Source: an uncultured Lachnospiraceae bacterium (GTDB lineage Bacteria; Bacillota; Clostridia; Lachnospirales; Lachnospiraceae). Taken from it: a stretch of DNA of 54,060 bases. The position numbers and the translations under genes are program-made. The number at the start of each line of letters is the position of its first letter. The stretch's first letter is position 1. Where the stretch lies: NCBI GenBank assembly GCA_945868305.1, contig CAMBKU010000008.1, positions 1-54,060 of the forward strand. The letters run 5' to 3'. Below the pieces are notes generated by a model. That model ran no database searches, was not told where the DNA came from, and saw nothing but the letters and a program-made list of their open reading frames with translations. This document shows, piece by piece, positions 18,263 through 27,237 of this stretch.

Positions 18263-19171
18263 CTATCGGTCTCTTACTGCCCCTACCAGTTCACTAATGT
18301 TTTCTACCTGATAACGTTCCATGTAATCCCGGATTCCATCTACAATCTCCATTGTAACAGAAGGATTTGTAAAGTTCGCCGTTCCAACGGAAACCGCTGT
18401 CGCCCCGGCAAGAATCATTTCAATGGCATCCTCCGCATTCATGATACCTCCCATTCCGATAATCGGAATTTTTACCGCCTGCGCTGTCTGGTACACCATA
18501 CGCACCGCAATCGGGTGGATGGCAGGGCCGGACATTCCTCCGGTACGATTTGCCAGCACAAAGCAGCGTCTGTTTACGTCAATCTTCATCCCGGTCAGAG
18601 TATTGATAAGAGATAATACATCCGCACCGCCTGCTTCAGCCGCTCTTGCCATTTCCGTAATATCCGTAACATTCGGACTCAACTTCATAATGACCGGCTG
18701 CGTGGCATGCTTCTTTACTTCTTTTGTAATTGCCTCTACCGCCTTCGGGTCTTGTCCGAAAGCAATCCCTCCCTCTTTAACATTCGGGCAGGAAATATTG
18801 ATTTCCAGCATATCAACCGGCTGATTGGAGAGTCTTTCCACAACCTCAACATAATCCTCCGTGGTTTTTCCACAAACGTTTACAATAATTTTTGTATCAT
18901 ATTTTTTTAAAAAAGGAATATCCCTTTCTACAAAAAGATCAATGCCTGGATTCTGAAGCCCTACCGCATTCAACATACCGCCATAGACCTCCGCTACCCG
19001 GGGCGTCGGATTTCCTTCCCAGGGTATGTTAGCAACGCCCTTCGTCACCACTGCCCCCAATTGATTTAAATCCACAAATTCAGAAAATTCCTGTCCCGAA
19101 CCAAAGGTACCGGACGCTGTCATTACCGGATTTTTTAAAGTTACACCTGCCAAATCTACGCTAAGGTTCAT
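18263..19171 (-). CDS. pyrD: Dihydroorotate dehydrogenase B, catalytic subunit
   Basis: 302 aa class 1B enzyme that oxidises dihydroorotate to orotate with FMN, passing electrons to PyrK and then NAD+. Key features are TASGTFGSGQEF, the active-site loop EINISCPNVKEGG with its catalytic cysteine, SLINTLTGMKID, and the FMN phosphate-binding glycine segments PIIGMGGIMNAEDAIEM and GATAVSVGTAN. The ATG at 19171 is chosen over an upstream ATG because it follows GGAGGAGG and shares one base with the stop of pyrK (TAATG), which is typical coupling. It is the last gene of pyrC-pyrF-pyrK-pyrD. Confidence 0.97.
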   Translation of the reverse strand: MNLSVDLAGVTLKNPVMTASGTFGSGQEFSEFVDLNQLGAVVTKGVANIPWEGNPTPRVAEVYGGMLNAVGLQNPGIDLFVERDIPFLKKYDTKIIVNVCGKTTEDYVEVVERLSNQPVDMLEINISCPNVKEGGIAFGQDPKAVEAITKEVKKHATQPVIMKLSPNVTDITEMARAAEAGGADVLSLINTLTGMKIDVNRRCFVLANRTGGMSGPAIHPIAVRMVYQTAQAVKIPIIGMGGIMNAEDAIEMILAGATAVSVGTANFTNPSVTMEIVDGIRDYMERYQVENISELVGAVRDR

Positions 19172-19938
19172 TAAAATTCTACCTCCTCCGCAGAGAATAC
19201 CGGACCTTCCTTGCATATTCTCTTATTTTTTACATTGGAATGTTCATCCTGCTCCTTCGATTTGCAGACACATGCAAGACAGGCACCGATTCCGCATGCC
19301 ATGCGTTCCTCCATGGAAATATAGCATTCCATCTGCTTTTCTGCAGCATATTCTTTTAATGCCCGAAGCATCGGCAACGGACCGCAGGCGTAAATGATTT
19401 CCGCATCCAAGCCGTTCCCTCTGATGGCATCCAGCACGTTTCCTTTTGTTCCGGTACTGCCGTCCTCCGTCGCCACATAGACACTCCCCTGCTTTTTTAG
19501 ATCATCCATCAAAAAAGTTTCATCTTTAAATCCTAAAACAATCTGCTTTTCGCAGTTTAACTCCTTTGCCAGCTCCAGCATCGGCGGAATTCCAATCCCA
19601 CCGCCAATCAAAAAGGCTTTCTTTTCTTTTAACGGGAAACCGTTTCCCAGCGGCCCAACAATCTGAAGTTCATTTCCATCGGAAAGCCTTGAAAACTCCT
19701 CTGTTCCTTTTCCGGCAACCCGATATACCAGACGGATTGCTCCATCTTCCTTATCAATCTCGCAAATACTGATTGGTCTTGGCAAAATCCGGCTGCCATC
19801 ATGACAGTACACGGATACGAACTGTCCTGCTTTCGCTTCCTTCGCCACTTTTTCCGCCCGAAGCCACAGATCAAAAATACCAGGCACTAGTTCTTTCTGG
19901 CTTATGATTATTGCTGTTTCTTTTGCTTTTTCCGACAT
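19171..19938 (-). CDS. pyrK: Dihydroorotate dehydrogenase B, electron transfer subunit
   Basis: 255 aa, a ferredoxin-reductase-like FAD/NAD protein with a C-terminal 2Fe-2S cluster. Visible are the FAD-binding RPISICEID, the nucleotide-binding GGGIGIPPML and ACGPLPMLRAL, and the Cys cluster MACGIGACLACVC with a fourth Cys in KRICKEGP. It takes electrons from PyrD through the Fe-S centre and FAD to NAD+. It starts two bases after pyrF and shares a base with the pyrD start; GAGGAGA precedes its ATG. Confidence 0.97.
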   Translation of the reverse strand: MSEKAKETAIIISQKELVPGIFDLWLRAEKVAKEAKAGQFVSVYCHDGSRILPRPISICEIDKEDGAIRLVYRVAGKGTEEFSRLSDGNELQIVGPLGNGFPLKEKKAFLIGGGIGIPPMLELAKELNCEKQIVLGFKDETFLMDDLKKQGSVYVATEDGSTGTKGNVLDAIRGNGLDAEIIYACGPLPMLRALKEYAAEKQMECYISMEERMACGIGACLACVCKSKEQDEHSNVKNKRICKEGPVFSAEEVEF

Positions 19939-19940
19939 AC

Positions 19941-20867
19941 TTATCTCCTCTCCAGTGCACCGTTAATGTCCGCAATCATATCTTCTACGGCCGCTCTCGC
20001 CGCTTCTCCGAAATGCTCTGCACCAAAGGATGCATATTCTTCCTTTTTATATGCGGTAATAATGCCTCTGGAAGAATTTATGATAGCTCCCAGTCCATCT
20101 TCATCAAAAAAGTGTACCAAATCTGAGCCTTTTCCACCCTGTGCACCGTAGCCGGGCACTAAGATAAAACTCTTTGGCATTACCTTGCGCAGTACCTTTC
20201 CCTGCTCCGGATAGGTTGCGCCCACAACAGCACCGATATAGCTATAGGAATCTCCCATACATTCCTCACCCCATTTAGCTACCTGCTCACCAACCAGCTC
20301 GTAAAGATGCTTTTCTCCAATCATCTGATCCTGAAATTCTCCGCTGGATGGATTAGAGGTCTTTACCAGAATAAAAAGTCCTTTCTTTTCTTCTTTGCAG
20401 ACATCTACAAAAGGCTTGATTCCATCCGTACCAAGATATGGATTAACGGTAGCGAAATCTTCGTTAAAAGCAGAAAGCTTTTTACTTCCCACCTGTACAC
20501 GCCCCAGATGTCCTACGGCATAAGCCGCAGAAGTAGAGCCAATATCTCCTCTTTTGACATCACCAATGACAACCAGATCCTTCTCGTGACAGTAATCCAC
20601 AGTTCTTTGGAATGCATCCAATCCTTCTACACCAAACTGCTCATACATGGCAATCTGTGGCTTTACCGCAGGAATCAGATCATACGTATGGTCAATCAAT
20701 TCTTTATTATAAAGCCAGATTGCTTCTGCCGCGCCCTTTAATGTCTCGCCGTATTCTGCAAAAGCCTTTTTTAAAATATGCTCCGGCACATAAGACAGCA
20801 TCGGATCTAATCCAACCACAATCGGTGCCTTTGTTTTTTTTATTTTTTCTACTAACTTATTTATCAT
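19941..20867 (-). CDS. pyrF: Orotidine 5'-phosphate decarboxylase (group 2)
   Basis: 308 aa, the longer subfamily-2 form. The catalytic DxKxxD is in VVIGDVKRGDIGSTS; VGLDPML and a phosphate-binding VPGYGAQGG are also present. It converts OMP to UMP, the last step of de novo UMP synthesis. It sits between pyrC (31 bases) and pyrK (2 bases), with GAGGT before the ATG. Confidence 0.97.
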   Translation of the reverse strand: MINKLVEKIKKTKAPIVVGLDPMLSYVPEHILKKAFAEYGETLKGAAEAIWLYNKELIDHTYDLIPAVKPQIAMYEQFGVEGLDAFQRTVDYCHEKDLVVIGDVKRGDIGSTSAAYAVGHLGRVQVGSKKLSAFNEDFATVNPYLGTDGIKPFVDVCKEEKKGLFILVKTSNPSSGEFQDQMIGEKHLYELVGEQVAKWGEECMGDSYSYIGAVVGATYPEQGKVLRKVMPKSFILVPGYGAQGGKGSDLVHFFDEDGLGAIINSSRGIITAYKKEEYASFGAEHFGEAARAAVEDMIADINGALERR

Positions 20868-20898
20868 TTTTATACCTCATCTGCTTTGCACGTATTTT

Positions 20899-22185
20899 CT
20901 ATTTTTCCATCTTAATATCGTATACCACTTTGCCGTCCACAATAGTCGTGTTCACGGCTCCGGTTACTTTTCTACCATCAAAAGGCGTATTTCTCCCCTT
21001 TGACCAGAATTTATTCTTGTCAATCACATACGTTTTCGCCGGATCAAAAATCACAATATCCGCCGGTTTTCCTTCTTCTAAGCTTCCTGCCTCCAATCCC
21101 AGAATCTGTGCAGGATTATAGCTCATTTTTTCTGCCATCTGCATTGGCGTCAAATATTCTTTTAATACCAGTTCCGTATAAGTAAGCGCTGCCGCCGTTT
21201 CCAGACCAACAATACCAAAAGGTGCCCTGGTCATATTGTTATTCTTTTCATCTGCCGTATGCGGGGCATGATCTGTGGAAATAACATCCATGATATTTTC
21301 CTTTAGTCCAAGTCTGAGTGCCTCCACATCCTCCTTCGTCCGAAGCGGAGGATTCATTTTATAGTTTGTATCTCCCGGAATCATATCATCCGAAGTCAGC
21401 GTAAAATGATGCGGGCAGACCTCTGCCGTCACCCGTATTCCTTCTTCTTTCGCCATCTTTACCATCGTCACACTGCTCTTTGTCGAACAATGGCACAGAT
21501 GCAGTGCCGACCCGGTATCATGTGCAATCATAATGTCTCTGGCAATAATCGCATCCTCCACAGAGTTGGTAATACCGCGCAAACCTGCTTTTTTGGCATT
21601 CTCATCCGCGTTGACCACACCACCGTCCACCAGATTTTTATCTTCGCAATGGGAAAGCATGGGGATTCCTCTCTTTTTTGTAACCTGCATGGCATCCCGC
21701 AAAAGCTTTGCATTCATGACAGATTTCCCATCCTCACTGACTGCCGGAATTCCTACATCCGCCATTCCTTCAATATCAGCCAGTTCTTCTCCCTTTTGTC
21801 CTTTTGTGACCGCTCCTACCTGAAGCACATGTACCAATCCCAGATTTTTTGCTTTCTGATGCACATAATTTACGACATCCGCATTATCCACTACCGGTTT
21901 TGTATTCGGCATTGCCAGAATGGTCGTAAAACCTCCTCTTGCCGCCGCACGGCTTCCAGTCACTACCGTCTCCTTCGCTTCCTGTCCCGGGTCTCTTAAG
22001 TGCACATGCATATCAATAAAGCCAGGCATCACATAACAGCCTTTCGCATTTATTGTCTTGTCCGCTTTCGTATCAATTTTCTTTGCTCTTTTTGCAATCT
22101 TATCATCCTCGATCAGAATATCCATGACTTCGTCTGTCTTCGTCGCCGGATCGATTATTCTTCCATTTTTAATCAATAGTGTCAT
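20899..22185 (-). CDS. pyrC: Dihydroorotase (class I)
   Basis: 428 aa zinc amidohydrolase that cyclises carbamoyl-aspartate to dihydroorotate. The metal ligands lie in IDMHVHLRDPGQE and in the later STDHAPHT; LHLCHCSTKSS is also conserved. It is first in the pyrimidine operon and has its own promoter about 55-85 bases upstream. The short leader shows no recognisable PyrR-binding attenuator. AAGGTG lies before the ATG. Genes for carbamoyl-phosphate synthase, PyrB and PyrE are not in the window. Confidence 0.97.
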   Translation of the reverse strand: MTLLIKNGRIIDPATKTDEVMDILIEDDKIAKRAKKIDTKADKTINAKGCYVMPGFIDMHVHLRDPGQEAKETVVTGSRAAARGGFTTILAMPNTKPVVDNADVVNYVHQKAKNLGLVHVLQVGAVTKGQKGEELADIEGMADVGIPAVSEDGKSVMNAKLLRDAMQVTKKRGIPMLSHCEDKNLVDGGVVNADENAKKAGLRGITNSVEDAIIARDIMIAHDTGSALHLCHCSTKSSVTMVKMAKEEGIRVTAEVCPHHFTLTSDDMIPGDTNYKMNPPLRTKEDVEALRLGLKENIMDVISTDHAPHTADEKNNNMTRAPFGIVGLETAAALTYTELVLKEYLTPMQMAEKMSYNPAQILGLEAGSLEEGKPADIVIFDPAKTYVIDKNKFWSKGRNTPFDGRKVTGAVNTTIVDGKVVYDIKMEK

Positions 22186-22240
22186 ATGATTTTCACCTTC
22201 CGCACTTTATACATTTTCATCAACTAAAACGATTGGTTTT

Positions 22241-22269
22241 ATTTTAGCATACAAAATTTCGCTTGGCAA
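22241..22269 (-). promoter_or_regulatory. SigA-type promoter of the pyr operon
   Basis: Minus strand: TTGCCA at 22269-22264, a 17-base spacer, then TAAAAT at 22246-22241. Transcription should start near 22234, leaving a leader of about 50 bases before pyrC. No attenuator hairpin is seen in the leader. Confidence 0.7.
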
Positions 22270-22306
22270 TCCTGCCACCTTCCCTTTTGCCACTCAAATT
22301 TTCCAG

Positions 22307-22358
22307 AAAAAACAGACCTCCAAAATCCAGCTTTTAAGCTAAATCTCTGAAGGTCTGC
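22307..22358 (-). terminator. Rho-independent terminator after nrdD
   Basis: On the minus strand a stem GCAGACCTTC / GGAGGTCTG, with an inner AGCTTAAAAGCT hairpin, is followed by six Ts. It begins a few bases past the nrdD stop. Confidence 0.85.
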
Positions 22359-22362
22359 TCTG

Positions 22363-24732
22363 TTATCTTTCTTCTACATAACGCTTGATATTGGAAGCAT
22401 TTACATATTTCTTGGTGGATTCATCTCCTACTACAACTAAAGTCGGTGCCTGCATAACTCCATACTTTTGCGCAAGCTCCATATTTTCCTCTGCATCAAT
22501 CAAAACATACTGCTCGTCTGCCTTTTTTAGCATTTCCTTTGCCATAGCACAATTCGGACATTTTTTAGTCGTAAACAGATATTTCACACTGCGCCCCGGT
22601 TCAATTTTCACATGGTCTCTCGTAATCGTTACGATGCTGGAACGCACTCTTTTTAACACGGAGTTTTCGACATCATATAATTTCCGGTTCTTATATTCCT
22701 GCGTTTTTCCATCATTCCAGTTCTGTACCGGACGATAATATCCAGTGATACGACTATAAACCTCTGTCGGTTCCCCACAGGTCGGACAGGTAAAATGCTC
22801 TCCGCTGATATAACCATGCTTTTTACAGACGGAATAAGTAGGTGAAATCGTATAATACGGCAGCTTATAGTTTTCTGCAATCTTGCGCACCAGATTTGCC
22901 GCTGCCTGCCAATCCGGAAGCTTTTCTCCCAGAAACGCATGGAAGACGGTTCCTGATGTATACAAGGTCTGCAATTCATCTTCAATGTCCAGCGCATCAA
23001 AAATGTCCGCTGTATAATCTACCGGAAGATGGGAGCTGTTGGTATAATACGGCGTATCTCCCTCATTGCCTGCGGTAACGATGTCCGGGAACTGCTCTCT
23101 GTCATGCTTTGCCAAACGATAGGTGGTGGACTCTGCAGGAGTTGCTTCTAAATTGTAAAGATCACCGTACTGCTCCTGGTAATCGGAGAGGCGTTCCCGC
23201 ATATGATTTAGCACTTCTTTGGTAAATTCCTGCGTCTCTACATGCGTCAGATCCTTTTTCAGCCACTTCGCATTCAATCCCACCTCATTCATTCCAATCA
23301 GACCGATTGTGGAAAAGTGATTGTCAAACGTGCCGAGATAACGTTTCGTATACGGATAAAGTCCCTCGTTTAAAAGCTTCGTAATAACTCCCCGCTTGAT
23401 TTTTAATGACCGTGCGCTTAAATCCATCATATGATCCAATCTGCGGTAAAAATCCGCCTCATCCTTCGCGAGATAAGCAATACGCGGCATATTGATGGTC
23501 ACTACTCCCACTGAGCCGGTGCTCTCACCGGAACCAAAATAACCTCCGGATTTTTTACGCAGTTCTCTCAGATCCAAACGCAGTCTGCAGCACATGGAAC
23601 GGACATCGCTTGGTTCCATATCACTGTTGATGTAATTGGAAAAATACGGTGTCCCGTACTTTGCCGTCATTTCAAACAGCAGACGGTTGTTCTCAGTATC
23701 AGACCAGTCAAAATCTTTCGTGATAGAGTAGGTCGGAATCGGATACTGGAATCCCCTTCCATTTGCATCTCCCTCAATCATGGTTTCAATAAATGCCTTA
23801 TTTACCATGTCCATCTCTTTTTTGCAGTCCTTATACTTAAAATCCATTTCCTCCCCGCCTACAATAGCCGGAAGCTCCGCCAGATCATTTGGAACCGTCC
23901 AATCCAGTGTAATATTGGAAAATGGTGCCTGTGTACCCCAACGGCTCGGTGTATTCACGCCATACACGAAAGACTGGATACACTGTTTCACTTCTTCGTA
24001 GCTCAGATGATCTATTTTTACAAAGGGTGCAAGGTAGGTATCAAAAGATGAAAATGCCTGTGCACCTGCCCACTCATTCTGCATGATACCGAGAAAATTT
24101 ACCATCTGGTTGCAGAGCGTGGATAGATGCTTTGCCGGAGAAGACGTAATTTTTCCCGGAATTCCGCCAAGTCCCTCCTGAATCAGCTGCTTTAAAGACC
24201 AGCCTGCACAGTAACCGGTCAACATGGAAAGATCATGGATATGGATATCCGCATTCCGATGTGCCTCCGCAATCTCCTCATCATAAATTTCAGAGAGCCA
24301 GTAATTTGCCGTTACCGCACCGGAATTGCTAAGAATCAGTCCTCCAACAGAATAGGTTACAGTGGAGTTTTCCTTTACACGCCAGTCTTCCACTTTTACA
24401 TAACTGTCAATGACATCCTTGTAATCCAGAATGGTCGACTTCATGTTACGCATTTTTTCGCGCTGCTTACGGTAAAGAATATACGCCTTTGCCACATCTG
24501 TGTAGCCAGCCTGCTCCAGTACATTTTCAACGCTGTCCTGCACATCCTCCACATGAATCTTTCCTTCACAGATTTTATCCTGAAAATCCGCTGTTACCCG
24601 AAGTGCCAAAAGCCCAATAATATCATCATTTGTCTCTTTTTCAGTGGCACGAAATGCTTTTGAAATCGCATCCTTGATCTTATTTAGATTAAAATCTGCA
24701 ATCTCCCCATCTCTTTTTACTACCTTAAACAT
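22363..24732 (-). CDS. nrdD: Anaerobic ribonucleoside-triphosphate reductase with fused redoxin domain
   Basis: 789 aa. An ATP-cone regulatory domain (about 1-95) is followed by the glycyl-radical reductase barrel with the catalytic Cys region SMCCRLRLD. A zinc-site region has C636, C649 and C652, and the radical glycine is in RITGYYRPV (about G664). After this, an extra glutaredoxin/thioredoxin-like domain (about 718-789) carries CPNC at 725-728 and a cis-proline in QAPTLVVVG. The enzyme reduces NTPs to dNTPs without oxygen; the fused redoxin may supply reducing electrons instead of formate. The ATG at 24732 has GGGAG seven bases before it, so longer upstream starts are rejected. The NrdG activase is not next to it. 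Confidence 0.93.
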   Translation of the reverse strand: MFKVVKRDGEIADFNLNKIKDAISKAFRATEKETNDDIIGLLALRVTADFQDKICEGKIHVEDVQDSVENVLEQAGYTDVAKAYILYRKQREKMRNMKSTILDYKDVIDSYVKVEDWRVKENSTVTYSVGGLILSNSGAVTANYWLSEIYDEEIAEAHRNADIHIHDLSMLTGYCAGWSLKQLIQEGLGGIPGKITSSPAKHLSTLCNQMVNFLGIMQNEWAGAQAFSSFDTYLAPFVKIDHLSYEEVKQCIQSFVYGVNTPSRWGTQAPFSNITLDWTVPNDLAELPAIVGGEEMDFKYKDCKKEMDMVNKAFIETMIEGDANGRGFQYPIPTYSITKDFDWSDTENNRLLFEMTAKYGTPYFSNYINSDMEPSDVRSMCCRLRLDLRELRKKSGGYFGSGESTGSVGVVTINMPRIAYLAKDEADFYRRLDHMMDLSARSLKIKRGVITKLLNEGLYPYTKRYLGTFDNHFSTIGLIGMNEVGLNAKWLKKDLTHVETQEFTKEVLNHMRERLSDYQEQYGDLYNLEATPAESTTYRLAKHDREQFPDIVTAGNEGDTPYYTNSSHLPVDYTADIFDALDIEDELQTLYTSGTVFHAFLGEKLPDWQAAANLVRKIAENYKLPYYTISPTYSVCKKHGYISGEHFTCPTCGEPTEVYSRITGYYRPVQNWNDGKTQEYKNRKLYDVENSVLKRVRSSIVTITRDHVKIEPGRSVKYLFTTKKCPNCAMAKEMLKKADEQYVLIDAEENMELAQKYGVMQAPTLVVVGDESTKKYVNASNIKRYVEER

Positions 24733-24784
24733 CACCATTCTCCCTTTCTTCCACATTCTCCTGTTTCTAAAACGCTTTATACTC

Positions 24785-24813
24785 ATTGTAGCAGACGCGT
24801 TTCTGTTCGTCAA
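24785..24813 (-). promoter_or_regulatory. SigA-type promoter of nrdD
   Basis: Minus strand: TTGACG at 24813-24808, a 17-base spacer, then TACAAT at 24790-24785. The leader to the nrdD ATG is about 50 bases. No NrdR boxes were recognised. Confidence 0.75.
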
Positions 24814-24815
24814 CG

Positions 24816-24872
24816 AAAAATACCAGATGTAGTCTGTGTCTTTAGTCCCAATAACTACATCTGGTATTTTTT
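24816..24872 (-). terminator. Terminator after hflX
   Basis: A long, near-perfect stem AAATACCAGATGTAG / CTACATCTGGTATTT with T-runs on both strands. It lies between the end of hflX and the nrdD promoter and could stop transcription from either side. Confidence 0.88.
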
Positions 24873-24903
24873 ATGTCAACTTAAAATCTGACATTTCAGT
24901 CTG

Positions 24904-26142
24904 TTATTTTATTTTTTCATATATTTCAGACGGAACATACGCTTTCACAAAAATGCCCTCCGGTGTATATTCCTCGTATAACAACTCTCCCTGTTTGCGC
25001 ACAAGCTGTATCAGCCCTGCCTGTTCATAGGAAAAGACATGCTCCATATACTTTTTATTTTCCCTAAGCACTTGGGAAAGCAATTCTTTTACTTCTTCTA
25101 AATCTTCTTCGTTTTTTGCGGAAATACGCTTTGTGTAATCTGCCCTAAAGTCACGCAGCTGCGTATCTGCCTCCGGCTGATCCATCTTATTGAACAGCGT
25201 AACGATTTTTTTGTCTTTAATCTGTAAATCCCGTAAAGTATTGTATACAATATACATCTGTTTGTCTGCCTGTGGATTTGAAGCATCTACTACATGAATA
25301 ATAAAATCTGCGTATTTGGCTTCCTCCAGGGTACTTTTAAATGCCTCAATAAGATGATGAGGCAGTTTTCGGATAAAACCAACGGTATCCGTCAATAAGA
25401 TCTGCTGTTTTCCCGGAAGCTCCAACATTCTGGTCGTAGGATCTAACGTAGCAAAAAGTTTATCCTCCTCTAGGACATTAGCATTGGTCAGATGATTTAA
25501 CAGCGTAGATTTTCCGGCATTGGTATAGCCTACGATTGCAGCCACGGGAACATGATTCCTGTTTCTCTGTCCTCTTGTGACCTCCCGGTGTTTTTGTACC
25601 TCCGCCAATTCCTTTTTTAACTGGGAAATCCGAGTTCGGATGATGCGCTTATCCATTTCCAGTTTCTTTTCGCCCGGTCCTCTCGTACCGATACCACCAC
25701 CAAGCCTTGACATGGAACGTCCAAAACCTGCAAGCCTGGTCATACTGTAGCGAAGCTGTGCCAGTTCAACCTGAATTTTCCCCTCGCTGGTGGAAGCTCT
25801 GGCAGCAAAGATATCCAAGATAATCAAAGTCCGATCCATGATCTTCGTGTCCAAAATATCCTCCAGATTCTTCATCTGCGCCGGAGAAAGCTCATCATCA
25901 CATACGATTCCAGTCGCCCCGGTTTCATAGAGCATCTCCCTTATTTCTTCAACTTTTCCGGTTCCCACGTAGGTACCAGGGTGTACCTTTGCCCGGTTCT
26001 GAATAACCACACCCACAGTCTCCGCTCCTGCCGTCTTCACCAGTTCTTTTAATTCCTCCAGGGAATCTTTTGTATCGTCTTCGTCCTGTTCACTGACTCC
26101 GACCAAAATTACACGTTCTGTCTGTATTTCTGTCTCTACCAT
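24904..26142 (-). CDS. hflX: GTPase HflX
   Basis: 412 aa. An N-terminal HflX domain (about 1-190, with VHPGTYVGTGKVEEI and the glycine-rich GFGRSMSRLGGGIGTRGPGE) precedes a TRAFAC GTPase domain. G1 is GYTNAGKST, G3 is DTVGFIRKLP, and G4 is NKMD. HflX proteins bind the 50S subunit and split stalled ribosomes. AGAGGA lies before the ATG. It starts 12 bases after the TPR lipoprotein gene, and the two are probably co-transcribed. Confidence 0.96.
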   Translation of the reverse strand: MVETEIQTERVILVGVSEQDEDDTKDSLEELKELVKTAGAETVGVVIQNRAKVHPGTYVGTGKVEEIREMLYETGATGIVCDDELSPAQMKNLEDILDTKIMDRTLIILDIFAARASTSEGKIQVELAQLRYSMTRLAGFGRSMSRLGGGIGTRGPGEKKLEMDKRIIRTRISQLKKELAEVQKHREVTRGQRNRNHVPVAAIVGYTNAGKSTLLNHLTNANVLEEDKLFATLDPTTRMLELPGKQQILLTDTVGFIRKLPHHLIEAFKSTLEEAKYADFIIHVVDASNPQADKQMYIVYNTLRDLQIKDKKIVTLFNKMDQPEADTQLRDFRADYTKRISAKNEEDLEEVKELLSQVLRENKKYMEHVFSYEQAGLIQLVRKQGELLYEEYTPEGIFVKAYVPSEIYEKIK

Positions 26143-26154
26143 ATATTCCTCTTT

Positions 26155-27126
26155 CTATCTGGTCTGCAAAAACTGATACTCTCTAAGTGCAGTTTCATCC
26201 TCCGGATAATCTTCAACATAGGATGCCATTTTCTCTTTGGCGGAAGCAAAATCTCCTTTATATTCATATGCCAGTATTTCATTTTTCCGCAGTGTCTGTT
26301 CATTCTCCACGTCATCTGCCGCAAGAGCTGTCTGAATATAATGAAGTGCCTCATCATATTTACCTTTTTCCAGAAGCATACCGCCAAGACTGCCAAGTGC
26401 CGCCGGATTATCCTTATTGGTCTTTACATAGTCCTCATACATGGACTGTGCTTTTTGTGCATCTCCTACTGCCTCATAAACCTGAGCACGATAGAGTATA
26501 GCGTCATTACTTTCTAATTCCAGCGCTTTATCCAACTGCTCTGCCGCCTTATCATACTCTCCAAGCAACGCATAAGCCTTTCCCCGCATGGTATAATCCT
26601 CAGCTTCTTTGCCTGATACCTGCACCGCTTCTGTCAAATACTCCTTTGCCTGATCCGCATAGCCCGCATCCTTAAGATCCGAATATACCTGAATATACAG
26701 GTCATAATTTGTATTGTCATTCTCTACCGCAGAGGTATAATCCGAAAAAGCATTTTCGCTTTGTCCTTCTAATAAGTATAAACTTCCCCGCAGATAATAT
26801 GCATCAGCATTTTTCTCATCATAATCAATCAGGGCTGTATAGGTGGAAAGGGCACCTTCGGTATCTCCCGCCAAATACTGTGCCTCTGCCTTATAATAAC
26901 AGATGTCCAATTCCTCCTCACCAATCGTTGCCAGAGACTCATCCAGTGCTTTCTGGAATGCTTCTACCGCATCCTCGTATTTCCCCTCCTGTAAATTGTT
27001 GATACCAATCTGACGGTAAGCTCCCTGATTCTCCCTTGCCGTCTTGTCACCACAACCCATAGCGGTTCCCGCGAGCAGTATACCACCAATGAGAATCCCA
27101 TATATTTTTAATTTTTTACTTTTCAT
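26155..27126 (-). CDS. TPR-repeat lipoprotein
   Basis: 323 aa. The signal peptide ends in a lipobox TAMGC (Cys about 25). From about 35 to 310 there are roughly seven tetratricopeptide-type helical repeats, for example NNLQEGKYEDAVEAFQKAL, ADAYYLRGSLYLLEGQSENA and AYALLGEYDKAAEQLDKAL. It is expected on the outer face of the membrane as a protein-interaction scaffold. Partners are unknown. GGAGG precedes the ATG; hflX follows 12 bases later. Confidence 0.9.
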   Translation of the reverse strand: MKSKKLKIYGILIGGILLAGTAMGCGDKTARENQGAYRQIGINNLQEGKYEDAVEAFQKALDESLATIGEEELDICYYKAEAQYLAGDTEGALSTYTALIDYDEKNADAYYLRGSLYLLEGQSENAFSDYTSAVENDNTNYDLYIQVYSDLKDAGYADQAKEYLTEAVQVSGKEAEDYTMRGKAYALLGEYDKAAEQLDKALELESNDAILYRAQVYEAVGDAQKAQSMYEDYVKTNKDNPAALGSLGGMLLEKGKYDEALHYIQTALAADDVENEQTLRKNEILAYEYKGDFASAKEKMASYVEDYPEDETALREYQFLQTR

Positions 27127-27152
27127 TTTTACATCCTCCAGTTACTCGCCTT

Positions 27153-27181
27153 ATTATAGCAAATCAAACGCAAAAAGGAAA
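27153..27181 (-). promoter_or_regulatory. Candidate promoter of the TPR lipoprotein-hflX pair
   Basis: Minus strand: TATAAT at 27158-27153. A weak -35 (TTTCCT at 27181-27176) lies 17 bases upstream, inside the glgP terminator stem. Only the -10 is convincing. Confidence 0.4.
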
Positions 27182-27206
27182 CCATCTTTCGATGATTCCC
27201 TTTTGC
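27171..27206 (-). terminator. Terminator after glgP
   Basis: Minus strand: stem AAAAGGGAATCATC, loop GAAA, stem GATGGTTTCCTTTT, then T-rich sequence. It starts about 30 bases after the glgP stop. Confidence 0.8.
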
Positions 27207-27237
27207 TTAAAGTAGTTTGGAGTATATTTTTACAAAA

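Noticed and set aside
20612-21121. Plus-strand open frame opposite pyrF and pyrC
   Set aside because: Both opposite genes are well-known enzymes with intact motifs; this frame is a shadow.
22186-22306. PyrR-type attenuator or riboswitch before pyrC
   Set aside because: The leader is only about 50 bases and shows no anti-terminator/terminator hairpin pair.
27171-27206. Terminator hairpin as a repeat element
   Set aside because: Only one copy with a GAAA loop was seen, directly after glgP, so a plain terminator explains it.
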